From Persicaria tinctoria (lineage: Eukaryota; Streptophyta; Magnoliopsida; Caryophyllales; Polygonaceae), in the NCBI GenBank assembly GCA_037127255.1, contig JBANSL010000013.1:55391688-55455687 (forward strand): DNA of 64,000 bases, given 5' to 3'. Positions within the stretch are counted from its first letter, which is position 1; each line of letters starts with the position of its first letter. The notes beneath the pieces are model-generated. The model was given only the letters and a program-made list of their open reading frames with translations. It searched no databases and was not told the DNA's origin. This document shows positions 11,118 to 22,806 of this stretch, in pieces. Both the position numbers and the translations under genes were made by a program.

Positions 11118-11846
11118 TCAACTACGCAAATTAAAGAGGTTTTTATATGGTCTTAAACAAACCTCTCGATAGTGGAATGTGGAGTTGTCAAAGTTTCTTG
11201 CTGCTCAAGGGTATGTTAAGTCTATGTTTGATTTTTCATTGTTTATCAAACATGTGCCAGGGTTGGTGATCATATTGGTGCATGTTGATGATCTCCTTAT
11301 CACTGGTGATGATGTTTATTAGATTCAGAAGATTAAAACTGAGCTTCATACAACCTTCACAATTAAGGATTTGGGTGATGTTAGATACTTTCTTTGTTTA
11401 GAGGTTTCTCGTATAGCAAAGGGAACCTTACTAAACCAAAGAAAATATATTCTGGATATTTTAAAAGATACAAAGATGGAGGATTGTAAACCATCTTCTT
11501 TTCCTATGCGAAAGGGATTGAGATTGAGCACAGAGATTGGTGATGTGCTTGAAGACCCCAAATGTTATAGAAGGCTTGTTGGTCGATTGATCTATCTCAA
11601 TATGACTAGGCCGGACATTTCATATTCAGTTTAACACTTGAGTCAGCTCAGAGGGAGGAACTCCTAGATTACCTCACTGGCAGGTAGCAATGCATATTGT
11701 GTGATATCTTAAAGGGACATTCAATCTGGGTTTTGCTCTATCCTAGTGCAAATAATCTTGATAACTCCACTCCCTTGATGAAAATCGGAATAAGTTTCAA
11801 AGGCTTTGACAGTCAGTTTATGTCAAAGGTCTTGAAGCTGTAGTAG
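11118..11846 (+). pseudogene. Copia-A: Ty1/copia RT remnant, 3' part
   Basis: This resumes Copia-A after the inserted gypsy-type element. It encodes the second half of reverse transcriptase: FLYGLKQ near 11140, then HVDDLLITGDD near 11280 (catalytic YVDD block, here HVDD), then the KYILDILKDT and RPDISYSV blocks near 11440-11630. Stop codons interrupt it (for example near 11170, 11323 and 11634), and the reading breaks up after about 11700. I find no RNase H end or 3' LTR for it. The sequence runs directly into the LTR of Copia-B near 11847, which probably removed or displaced the rest. Confidence 0.85.
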
Positions 11847-12806
11847 TGTTGATGAAACACAAAACCTGTTCTCCATGATATTATGTTCGAATATTATTTT
11901 ATGTTATTATATGCTTCCAGATATTATTTTATATATGCTAACATTTCAGGAAGCTTTTCGAATATTATCTTCTTCCTTAAGCTAAATCGAGAAGATTCAA
12001 ATCGGAAGATTATGGCTTCAGAAATTTCCAAAGATAGAAGATTGTGGAGTATCCAGCTCAAGCCATGATCCTCTCTAGCCATTGGTGAAGATCCCTAGGC
12101 ACCGATTTGTTCTCTATAAAGAAAAGGAAGAAAAGAAGACAACCGAGATTCGTTGAACACAAGCATTCATACACTCAAGCCCTCAAGCGAGATCTGCCTT
12201 CTTCGTGTGCTCTCTGCTAGTTCTTAAGAGTCTGTTATTTCATTTCAAAGCTTTTGAGAGTCACACGGTGAGCTTATAGGATATATTTCGAAAGAGTGTT
12301 ATACTCGAGAGTTTGTAACTCAGGAACTAGACACTAGGCGATTAATTCACTAAGTGTAAGAGGATTGTACTAGATAGCATAGAGAGGTGGGGCTCTTGTA
12401 GATTGTTCTAGGACTCCAAGGGAACGTGAGTTGACTAGATTGCAATTGTATAGGAGAGAGGCTTCTCGGTGAGCTATTAGGATCCTAAGTCTTGTGAATC
12501 AATAAAAGCCGGTTGAATCCTAGGGTTGTGGAAGAACCGTAGGCGGGGACCTAGGCCAAGTTCGTGCCGAACCTCGTAAACAATTCATCGAGTCCTTTAT
12601 TTACTGCTTTACCTTATTTCCGTACTTGGTTCGAATTTTTTAACTTTGTGATTCAGGTTTTCAGAGAAAAGACTAGGTCTAATCTCAAAGGGTTTTGCAC
12701 GAGCTTCAAAAGTTTTGAGACTATCTGTGAAAAACTGACATACTCTATTTAACTCCCCTTCTAGAGTATCTTTACATTACTTTGTTTTACTTTATTGAAC
12801 CTTCAA
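11847..12806 (+). repeat. 5' LTR of Copia-B
   Basis: The segment starts TGTTGATGAAAC and ends CCTTCAA, two bases or less before a perfect initiator-tRNA-Met primer site at 12808. It contains TCTCTATAAAG (TATA-like, 12115-12120) and is not coding. I find no second copy downstream, so the left boundary is inferred from the TG start and the end of copia-A coding sequence. Confidence 0.65.
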
Positions 12807-12807
12807 T

Positions 12808-12819
12808 TGGTATCAGAGC
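12808..12819 (+). other. Copia-B primer binding site (tRNA-iMet)
   Basis: TGGTATCAGAGC, the standard copia primer site complementary to initiator tRNA-Met, 45 bases before the gag start codon. Confidence 0.92.
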
Positions 12820-12863
12820 TTTACTCACTGCTTTTGATCTAACAATCTTGTGAGTTTTCGATC

Positions 12864-13580
12864 ATGTTTGGTGAAGCAAGCGGAGGATTTGCACATGGAA
12901 GGTCTACCAGCAGACCACCACTCTTTGTAGGAAACAACTTTGTCCACTGGAGATCATTGATGAAGATGTTCATTATAGATCAAGATCTGGAACTTTGGAA
13001 CATTATAGAGAATGGTCCGAAGGTTCCAGAGAAAGATGGACCAAATGGAACCAAAGTCGCAAAGAAGAAGTCTGAATACATCCAAGCGGATCTTGAACTT
13101 GTCTCCAAAAACTACAGGGCTATTAACTTACTTTATTGTGGCCTTAACACCGATGAGTTTAATCGTATTTCATCTTGTAGGTCAGCTAAAGAGATTGTGG
13201 ACAAGCTGGTCGTCACCTATGAAGCAACCAGCCAAGTAAAGGACACCAAGATCAGTATCTTGGTGTTCACACGATTCACAGAAATCACCAACAACCTTGA
13301 CTCTCTCGGCAAGAGCTTTACAAACGTTGAGAAAGTAAGGAAGATATTGAGGTGCCTCCCAAAAGAAAAATGGGGTCCTAAAGTAATAGCCATAGAGGAA
13401 GCCCAGGACCTCACCACTCTGCCCCTTGATGACCTGCTTGGAAAACTGATCACGCATGAGATGATCCTTAATGAAGACGATGGAGAACTTCCAGCAAGCA
13501 CCAAGAACTTGGCACTCAAGTTTAAGAAAGATGAGCCCAAAGATGGATCTGATTCCCGCTGCTACATCAGGAGGAGGTCT
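12864..13580 (+). pseudogene. Copia-B Gag, truncated
   Basis: An open frame of about 240 codons beginning MFGEASGGFAHGRSTSRPPL. It has the plant copia Gag (UBN2-type) layout: a substrate-like N-terminus (FVGNNFVHWRSLMKMF), a middle DELVSK/SAKEIVDKL-like helical part and a FTNVEKVRKILRCLPKEKWG block near residue 165. The frame ends abruptly near 13580, where sequence of another copia family starts. No zinc knuckle or pol follows, so the element is cut off. It sits 45 bases after its primer site, as expected. Confidence 0.82.
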
Positions 13581-13589
13581 TGTAATTGT

Positions 13590-16500
13590 TTGTAAGTGAC
13601 GGAATCTGGTTTGCTTTACTTTATTCATATTTTATTTACAATCTCGATTTCCTCCTACATCACCCCTTCTTTTTGTCCAACTCCGACAATCCAGGGGCTC
13701 AACTAGTAACTTTTTCACATTGCGTGGGCCAATTTTCTGGGTTGGAGTTGTGGAGTTCATCTTGCTTTAGGAGCCAAGAACAAACTTGGTCTCATTGACG
13801 GTTCTTGCTCGAAATCGTCGGGGGAATTGCTAAGATTCAACAATGGAAAAGAGGGGACTATATGGTACGTTGATGGCTTCTAAATTCTATGTCCAGTTCT
13901 ATTTCAGAAAGCTTCTTGTATGACCATTCAGCGAAACATCTGTGGGATGAACTGTTTGAAAGGTACGGGCAAACTAACGCATCGTTGACTTTTCATTTAA
14001 AGAAAGAGTTGAGTTTAATGGTTCGTGGTGGAGAGTCTATTTCTGAGTACTTTAACCGACTCAAGAAAATGTGAGATGAGCTTCAATGTGGGGAAGGGTT
14101 TCTAGAGTGTACGTGTGGTGCCATGGAATATTGTTTTTGTGAGCTCGTGAAGAAGGTTGTTGAAGCTGAAGGTCGAAATCGTGTTATGCAGTTTCTAATG
14201 GGGCTTGGGAATGAGTTTGAAAGTGTGAAGAATATTATATTGGACATGGATCCATTCCCAACGAGTAACAATTAATGCTTATTACCTGGTTCAGCAGGTT
14301 GATGATTCTAATGGTAAGCCTCAACAGTAGGCATATGTGTCAACTACTTTGGCTGCAAGGAGGGGTGGTTACTAGGAGAAGAGATATTTTAAAAAGGACA
14401 AGAAAGATAGGTATTGTTCACGTTATAGAATGAAGGTACATACTATGGAGAGTTGCCTTAAGTGGCGCGGGTTCCCTGATTGGTATAAAGGGTCTAAAGA
14501 TAGCAAAGATGGTAAAGGTTCAAGCAGAGCCTACAAGCCAACTGCTCAGTTATAGAATGAAGGTACATACTGTGGAGAGTTGCCTTAAGTGGCCCGGTTG
14601 CTGATCACCCTCTACAGTCCACTCCTTAGGACAGTTCTAACACCATGGATGCCTCTTTTGCGAGTGTTATATGTTAAGAAGTCATGAGGGTTATGCAAGG
14701 ACAGTCACAAGCCAACTGCTCAGTTACTACGCACACCCATGGCAGGTAGCTCGATCTTATGGCCTTGCTTTTTTCATTAAATGCTCATTTAGAAAATGAT
14801 AAAAATTGGATTATAGACACGGGTACCATAGGCTATATGATTGCGTATGGGCACTTGTTGGTTGATAAAAGGGCCTTGTCTAAGCCAATACACATTGGGC
14901 TTCCTGATGGTAGTATTTCAGTGGTAAATAGCATTGGTAATTTGCATTTAACCTTTAAGATTTCTTTGTATAATGACTTGTTAGTTCCCGTTTTCAAGCA
15001 TAACCTATTGTCAGTTGGCAAGCTTATTGAGGACTCGATTCTAGCTTCAATATTCACTGCAAAATGCTGGTACCTACAGGACTTTGGAACCAAGCAAATC
15101 ATTGGGTCGGGATCAAGGATTGCATGCCTTTACAGATTGAACTCTCTTGTTCAAGATCCTTGTTCTCTTACTGCTTTACACTCTTAATCTGATGTGTGTT
15201 CTGATTTAGTTGCTTTGAATTCTAAGTGTTGACCAAAAGATGTACTTTTACATGCTAGACTAGGACACTCTTCAATGAGTAAGATGTCTCATTTGGATTT
15301 ATACATTTCAAGTCTTTACCTAGTTGTGAAACTTGCATTTTAGCTAAAATGCATAAGTTTCCTTTTCCTGTAAGCTCTTCAATTGCTAATAATTTCTTTG
15401 AATTGGTTCATTTGGATTTTTGGGGTCCATACAAGGTGAAAAATGTGAGTGGTGCTACTTACTTTCTTACATTAGTAATTGTAGTAGGACCACTTGGACT
15501 TATTTGATGCACAACAAGTCCCAAGTTTTCCCCATATTATCTGCATTTGTTTCATATGTGGTGACACAATTTGGGACTAAGGTTAAAACCTTTAGAAGTG
15601 ATAATAGTGCAGAGTTCATGTCTAAAGCTTATGCAGAATTATTTGCATCTTAAGGAATTGTGCACCAAAAAAGTTTTCTTTACACTCCCCAACAAAATTC
15701 TAGAGTGGAAATGAAGCATAGACACTTAATTGAAACATCAAGAGCACTCAAATTACATGCTAGATTACTAGGAATGTTTTGGGCTGATTGTGTTCTTACT
15801 GCTACACACATAATCAATAAGTTGCCATTTTCCGTTTTGTCTTGGAAAACTCCCTATGAGGTATTGTTTGGTTCTTTACCTTCTTATGATGATCTTAGAG
15901 TTATCTGATGTCTTTGTTATGCATTACTTCCTCATAGTAGTAGAGACAAATTTGGCTCTAAGGCAAGAAAATGCATGATGATTGGATATCTATTTGGCTA
16001 AAAGTCATATAAATTGTATGATCTGGATACAAAACAGTATGTTATAAGCATGGATGTTTTATTCTAGAAGACAAATTTCCTTTCAAGGAAAAGGATCACA
16101 GAGATCAGAATGTGCAACTTCCTTCAAAGGAAGCACTCATTCCTCTTGTGAATCCTGCAAGTGATGAAGATTATAAATATTCTTTGTCTGATGATCATCT
16201 TTCAAGAACACCTACACAACAAGATGTCTCTAGAAATATTTATCATACAACTGCACAACAAGATGCATCCACACAACAAGATCATAGCTCTTCAAATAAT
16301 GATGATCATATTCAGTAGAGTATTTAAGACACTCAACAAAGTGGGTATGAGTTTGTCATCCAACCAATTGATTATGTTCCGGTTCCTGCAAGGAAATCTA
16401 CTCGAGTTCATGTCCCTCCTACCAAGTTAAAGGACTTTATTTGTCCTTCTTTGAATAAGGATCATTCTGTATTTCAGTTATTCCTATTAGAGGTTCTTAG

Positions 16501-18107
16501 TGATACAACTATCTCTCACAAGAGTTTGTCACCACTTTTGCTCACATGGCTCAAATACTTGAGCCACATACTTACAAACAAGCTAAGGATAACCAACACT
16601 GGATAGATGTTATGTAGAATGAGTTAAATGCTTTGGAAAAGAATTAGACTTGGATCATCACCGAGTTACCTAAGGATAACGTTGCTATTGGATCCAAGTG
16701 GGTATTCAACCTCAAGCATAAACCAGATGGATCAATTGAGAGATAAAAGGCATGTTTGGTAGCTAAAGAGTACAATCAAATCAAGGAGAATGAATACAAG
16801 CATACCTTCTCTTTCGTGGCGAAATTTACAATAGTAAGTAGTTTTTTAGCTCTTGCCACAATCAAGCAGTGGCCTATTCATCAACTTGACATCAACAACA
16901 CATTTCTTCATGGATATTTGGATGAAGAAATATATATGTTGCCTCCAGAAGGATATCATAAAGCACTAGGCAAGTGTGATTGCTCAAAAGGTTCCTTTAT
17001 GGCTTGAAACAAGCCATCAGGCAGTGGAATTTCGAGCAGCTTAAGTTCCTCTTTTCTCTTGGATTTTCACAATCTATGCAGGATTATTGTTTATTCAACA
17101 AATAAGTTCCTAAAGGCATCATCACAACCCTTGTTTATGTTAATGATGTACTTCTAACCGATGATGATGAAGAAGCTTTTATAGAGGTTAAAAATTGTAT
17201 GCACATAAAGTTTACAATCAAGGATTTGGGGCTTGTGAGGTATTTTCTTGGCTTAGAAATTGTGAGATCTCAAGATTTCATGCTAATTCATTAGAGTAAG
17301 TACATTTTGGATCTTTTGCGTGACACCAAATGCCTTGATTGCAAGCCAGCAATATGTCCTTTGCCTAAGGGACTTAGATTGTCTATTGATGATGGAGAAT
17401 CCTATCACGATCCAGAGAATTATAGACGATTAGTTGTGAGATTATTGTTTCTAAATATAACAAGTCTTATCTTGTCATATGCAGTCCACCATTTATCTCA
17501 TTTTATACGTGCCCTAAGGTTCCTCATTTTTAAGCTGTTACTAATGTTCTTCGTTATCTTAAAGGTACTATTAGGGCTGGTTTGTTCGATCATTCTTCAT
17601 CATCCTTGCATATGTCTGCATTTACAGATGCTGATTGGGCATCATGTGCTTTCTCTGTCTGGTCGTTATCAGGCTACTGTTTATTGCTGGGTGATTCACT
17701 TGTTTCCTGGAAAACAAATAAACAAGTTACAGTTTCTAAGTCAAGTGTAGAATCGAAATATAGGGCTATGTCATCTAGTGAGATTGTTTGGCTTCAAGGC
17801 TTATTTGTAGATCTGAAGGTCACAATTCCTCTTCCTATTCCTCTTCATTGTGACAATAAGGCGGCACAACATATTGCAGCTAACCCTATTTTTCATGAAT
17901 GCACAAAACACCTAAGGATCGATTGTCACTTTGTGCGAGAGAAACAACTTGAAGGCTTCTTACAAACACACCATGTGCCTACGTACTAATCTTCAGTTAG
18001 CTGATATCATGACTAATTAATTAGCAGAGCATCAACACAAATTTCTTGCCTGCAAGTTGGGTTGGGTTTTTTCAAGTCCCAATCCAACTTGGGGGGGGGG
18101 GGGGGGG
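13590..18107 (+). pseudogene. Copia-C: Ty1/copia Gag-Pol remnant
   Basis: A heavily decayed copia Gag-Pol. Signs in order: Gag N-terminus SDNPGAQLV near 13690; Gag core LWDELFERYGQTNASL near 13940; a damaged zinc knuckle near 14410-14460; protease WIIDTG near 14808; a GAG-pre-integrase block near 15245; integrase HLDFWGPYK near 15410 and PQQNSRVEMKHRHL near 15690; RT with HQLDINNTFLHGYLDEEIYM near 16880 and VNDVLLTDDDE near 17140; RNase H with FTDADWASC near 17625 and FHECTKHLRIDCHFVREK near 17895. Many stops and frameshifts break it. It resembles Copia-A in domain sequence and may be the same broad lineage. No 5' LTR or primer site is visible; its left end abuts the broken Copia-B gag. Confidence 0.85.
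18090..18107 (+). other. Copia-C polypurine tract (G homopolymer)
   Basis: A run of about 17 G residues directly before the 3' LTR, where copia elements carry the polypurine tract. A pure G run this long is unusual and prone to length error. Confidence 0.6.
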
Positions 18108-18312
18108 TATTAGGATATGTATATTACATATTGGTGCAGGGTTGTATTATGTAAAGGAAGGAAGTTGCGGGTCATATTTTGTAAATATAGAAAAGAGTGA
18201 TCTTCCTCCTCTATAAATACAAAACTTTGTAACAGACAAACACAACTTGTGTAATACATAAATTTGATTTCTCTTCTTTCTCTCTTTCTCTTGAATCTCC
18301 ATGTGTTCGATC
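18108..18312 (+). repeat. Copia-C 3' LTR
   Basis: A short AT-rich segment after the G tract, starting TATTAGGATATG (a decayed TGTTAGGATATG start is likely). It contains TATAAATA at 18212-18219 and ends near GTTCGATCA. The roughly 205-bp length is small for copia. No partner LTR is present, so the right edge is approximate. Confidence 0.6.
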
Positions 18313-18615
18313 AGTTTGCAAGTTTTTTCTTTGTTAGTGAGTTGGAAAATTATTTATAGGTCGGGCTTATGATTTTGGATGAAATTCATTTATCTAGAGC
18401 TCTTTAGAGATGTACGTACTTAGATTTAATCTGGATTACTTTAATTCCTTTATATATGTACTTGATATATATTCTTATGTTTAGTATTAGCACTCTTTGC
18501 ATCAGACTTCATATGGTGACATGACCTTATTCATAATTGGTTCATATATTGGAGATTGATTATTTATCTCTATCGATTTGCATTTAGCCCACATATTGGC
18601 GAAGGTGATAAATAA

Positions 18616-18883
18616 TACTCCATATGTCTCAAAATTTAAGTCGTTTTAGGATTTTACACAAGTTTTAATAAAACACTCACTCTCAATCAACATCATCATT
18701 CCACTAACTTTTCCACAAATTTTATTGTTTTTTCATACGCACTATACTTTTACCCGATCAAAATCTTTAAAAAAAGTCAACAACACATAAATCGATACAA
18801 ATCATTACTATCCCCTACCTAGAAAACTTAAAATGACATGTATAAAGTCCTAAAATGACCTAAATTTCGAGACGGAGGGAGTA
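18616..18883. mobile_element. Stowaway-like MITE
   Basis: Ends are imperfect inverted repeats: TACTCCATATGTCTCAAAAT at the left and the complement of TTTCGAGACGGAGGGAGTA at the right. This is the CTCCCTCCGTC signature of plant Tc1/mariner-derived MITEs. It has no coding capacity and is about 270 bp. Confidence 0.75.
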
Positions 18884-19160
18884 ACTTACATATGATGGAT
18901 TCAAACAAAAGAGATGTGGCAAAACATGTGGAAAAGTTTGCTTTGTGTGCTTAGACATAGTTTGGATTACTATGTAATGTTTTGTTTCAATCCATGACCA
19001 TTAATAAATTAATAACCATATATACGAATGTCAATGATATGATCTAGCTATAAAGATTATTGTATTTTCATTTTCATGATGAAATGCATCAAAGTATAGT
19101 TTTTATTATATATTTGTTATTTGATTACTTATTGATAGGTATTTATAGTGATAAATGAAC
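18884..19160. other. AT-rich intergenic DNA
   Basis: No open frame, repeat boundary or RNA gene recognised between the two MITEs. Confidence 0.6.
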
Positions 19161-19510
19161 CACTACAAAAGGTCTGACGTAGAGAGCTCACAAAACTGCT
19201 ACAATAGGTTCAAAACACCTTATTTATGGTTATATAAGCCGCCACATTATGCTTTTGAAACTGCTACGATAGGAATATGAAATCGTCGCAGTAATCGCTG
19301 CATTTTGTAGCGGTTTTTCAGTTTTAGTGGCGGTTTTTCACTTCACGGTAAAAACCGCTACAATAGATATAAAAATCGCCACCTTTGACCTAATGCAGTG
19401 ACAACTAATGTAGCAATTACAAAACTGCCACATTAGCCTTTAAAGAGCAGTTTTTCCTATTTTTTTATGGCGGTTTTTGGCCGCGACCATAGTCCTTTTA
19501 TGTAGTAGTG
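19161..19510. mobile_element. Small CACTA-type MITE
   Basis: About 350 bp with ends CACTACAAAAGG and CCTTTTATGTAGTAGTG (imperfect terminal inverted repeat). Subterminal copies of short motifs like GCGGTTTTT and AACCGC in both orientations are typical of CACTA elements. No clear 3-bp target duplication is visible, so the ends may have changed. Confidence 0.7.
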
Positions 19511-20556
19511 TGTTTATAACGTTTATATCAACGAGAGGAACATGTATATAAAATTTATTTTTGATTTGGGGATGGTGACGGCCACCTTCGACCCCAAAAA
19601 GGATTCCCTTATGCACAAGTATAGTGATGTTTCATCTAAATCAATGCAATTAGCTATAGAATAGTAACTCATTGACTTCACTTTGATACCATATCAAAGT
19701 CTGTTGGGACAATTCGTGATCGGGGAATCGTGTGCACGGGCATACATGCAATAGTATCCTAGCAAATAAGGCAAGTAATGTTCCATTCTTATACCTATTG
19801 ACAATAAGAGTACTAGTCAACCAGCTTATATTCAAGATTTGTTAAGCTCATACTTTTAATGTGGAACATTAGTTCTTTCACATCTCAACATGATGTTATT
19901 CAATAAAATCTAAACTCCAAATTGTGAAACACTTACCCATCTCATCATCATATATATGACTAATATATATATATGATTACACTCTTGTGATAAAATCATA
20001 CACATCTCACCAACTCCACCATCCTCCAATAATAATAAATTATTCTGGAGCAGATATAAGCCAATCCGTCCGACTAAATTTGTGGGTTTAGGTAAAGCAA
20101 TGACCCAAGCGGAGGCTTGGCCCAGTAGGCCTAAAGGGATGGGCTTGGGCCAAGGGTCAAGTCCAAACGGGCTGATAGGCTCGACGCGCTTATATATATA
20201 ATTTATACATGTACATCTGTTAATACTAAATTACCAATAGTATTCAAATCACATATTTTTTTAATGGAAACGAACCTACACTAAAGAATATAGGGTGTGA
20301 TTTCAAAGTTGTGTAACTTTGTTTTGTATGAATTTTCAATCTTTTGAGATACTTAACACATATTGTATAGTTTAGGATCAAACGCAAAAAAAAAAGAAAA
20401 AAAAATATTTTACAAACTTTTAATGGGTGGCCCGTTGGGCTATCTGGCCCGCTCGTGTGAGTGGAAAAAACAATTGGTCCAAAACTAAGCTTGATCCCAG
20501 CCCTTCCATTATAATGGGCTAATATTTTCACATAGGCACGGTCATGCAAGTCTAAC
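19511..20556. other. Intergenic DNA
   Basis: About 1 kb without a supported gene. Around 20090-20200 and 20420-20530 there are GGGCC/GGCCC-rich stretches that look like degraded subterminal repeats, but no boundary is clear. Confidence 0.5.
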
Positions 20557-20572
20557 AATAATGCGTACATAA

Positions 20573-22088
20573 AAAAAGCCCAAAAATTGGGGAGGATGAA
20601 CAAACCACCGCCTACCACCACTTCTTAGGTGAAAAAACGCACTCGACGGCTTGAGAAGCAATTCGATATCTCCTGAGTTTTTCTACACTTCATCGACGAC
20701 CATAATTCCATCTCCGGTAAAGAAAGAAGCTCTCTTTTGAGGGCAAACTAAACCTCTTTCGAGAGCCCTAAATCTCCTCCGGAAGCCCCAATCCACCCCT
20801 TTGGGGGTTGCGACCGCTTTCCCCTAACCCTCTGCCTCCTATCGGTTCTGGTTTATCGCCAGCGCGGGCTTTTCGCTCTCTGATTACGGAAGTCCTTTCC
20901 ACCACCGTGAACGCAATCTTCCTCCAATTGCCCAATTTCCATGGGGGTTTTTGAAGATTGATGTCAAATTGTGGGTTGTGGGTTTGTGGATTCATCCCGT
21001 CTGCTCCTATCTTCCCCTTCTTCGTTTAAGCGGTCTCCATCCAGACCCAATCTCTAGAATCGCGCGGTGCTCCGGCCCGGTGCTATCGCCTTCGTCTGCA
21101 CTCCCTTTCGTCGATTGTTTGCTCAGTCGTCGGCTTTCCTCGCCGTTTGCTGCCTTGGGCAACGCTCGATGGCTTCGTCCTGGTGGTGCCTGGTTCTGTT
21201 AGTTCGCCAGTGGGTTGATGCCGGCCTTGGTTGGCGTTCCTATGTCCGCCTTCTTCGGTGTTTCTCCCCTTGCCGATTACTTTAAATCCATTCTCTTCCT
21301 CTCTGGTAGCAGCCTTTTCGGTGGTTGCCCTGCCAAATTGGCCCCTTCCATGCCCTGCAACCCAAGAGTGGGTGGGCGGTGTTTCACTAGCGCTCTCTTC
21401 CCCGTATCATCCCAGCATTCCTTGCGTCGGGTTTGCTTCGGGTTTGTCTTGAGCCCTAAGGCGACCCAGATTTGGATTCAGCCCGGTTTGGGTTTCCTTG
21501 GGCCCAAAGTCTTGCTTTGGGTCCTTATAGGTCCATTAAAAATAAGGGGTTAAATATAAATTATAATAATATCAGATATAATTAAAAATAACTTCTAATA
21601 AATAATTCCCTGAAGGGCTTACGTTATTCCCGCTTGGGTTTCCCAGTGGGGTTTGTGTAAATCCCGTTTGGGTTTCTGGTGCTTTCGATTCGGGCTTTGG
21701 CTCTTTGTTTGGTGTGACTGGATTTCTTCTATGTTGGGTGGGGTTCTGGCAGTCGGAGTCGGGATACGCTGGGGTCGTGGCAGTGTGTATCGAGGCGTCT
21801 CCTTTCTCCAGAAGAATGTTTCCTTGGAGGTTCGTCTTCACTGCCCACAAGTGACTCCTGTTGTGCTGCTGGCCTACGGTGCTGCTTTAGGGTAGCGCTT
21901 GGCTTCGTCCTTCGTCTACGTCCTCGTCTTGTCTCGGTTTAGTTGTATTTAGTTACGTTGTTGTAGAGTTCTTGCCTGTATTTTGCAACTTCTTTTTATT
22001 TTATGTTTGCTTAGACGGTTATCCGTCTGCCGACTTGTCGGCCATCGAGGTTCAGGTATGTCTGTCCTCGAATTTTTACCTAATAAAA

Positions 22089-22112
<24 letters not shown>
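20573..22112 (+). mobile_element. GC-rich non-LTR retroposon with 16-bp target duplication
   Basis: AATAATGCGTACATAA is found at 20557-20572 and again at 22113-22128, bounding a 1.54-kb segment that ends with an (AAT)n tail from about 22086. A long target duplication plus a simple 3' tail is the mark of LINE-driven retroposition. The segment is much richer in GC than its surroundings and has a region near 22010-22050 with a small hairpin-like TCTGCCGACTTGTCGGC. No RT or endonuclease is encoded, so it is either an internally deleted LINE or another RNA moved by LINE machinery. A few bases of the duplication could belong to the tail. Confidence 0.8.
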
Positions 22113-22119
<7 letters not shown>

Positions 22120-22174
22120 CGTACATAAGATATTGTGATTGTTGTCACATGTGTATATATAATATATCGGGGCG

Positions 22175-22743
22175 GATATTTTCACCGTTAATTTTTACTA
22201 TTTGCACCGCTAATCACCGGATAGGTATGCGGTGGTCTTAATCTACTTTTTTCCAGACCCACCGCATATACATGCGGTGGATCCGTTAACCGTATATACA
22301 AACTCACCGCATACCTATGCGGTGGATTATGGCGACCGTATACATGCGGTCAGTTTTTGGGCAATTGAAAACGGTTTGTAGAAGTGGTTCAAAACCGTCG
22401 CCATAACCCACTGCATACCTATGTGGTGAGTTATGTCGACGGTTTTGAACCATTATGGCGACGGTTCAAACTCACCGTATATATATGCGGTGGATTATGG
22501 CGATGGTTTTATACCGTTATGGTGATGGTTTTGGCTGTTATGGTGACGGTTTAAACTCACCATATATATATATGCGGTGGATTATGACGACGGTTTTATA
22601 CCGTTATGGTGATGGTTTTAGGCCTGTATACTCCTCGACCCACCCCATAGGTATGCGGTGGGATCGATGACTGTCATTAAACTCACCGCATATATATGCG
22701 GTGATTAGCGATGGAAATAGTAAAAATTAACGGTGAAAATATC
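22175..22743. mobile_element. MITE with about 45-bp inverted ends and ATGCGGTGG repeats
   Basis: The first about 45 bases (GATATTTTCACCGTTAATTT...) are the reverse complement of the last about 45, with two or three mismatches. The interior repeats ACCGCATA/TATGCGGT and GGCGACGGTTTT blocks in both orientations. There is no coding sequence and no obvious target duplication. The family is uncertain (Mutator-like or CACTA-related). Confidence 0.7.
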
Positions 22744-22806
22744 ATCTTCCATAAAATATTTTATGTTGCAAGTTGAAGTTTTGAGTAAAATATAAAAAAA
22801 GAAGAA

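Noticed and set aside
20951..21553. Plus-strand frames in the GC-rich retroposon
   Set aside because: Overlapping in several frames with ordinary composition-driven peptides; no RT, endonuclease or other domain.
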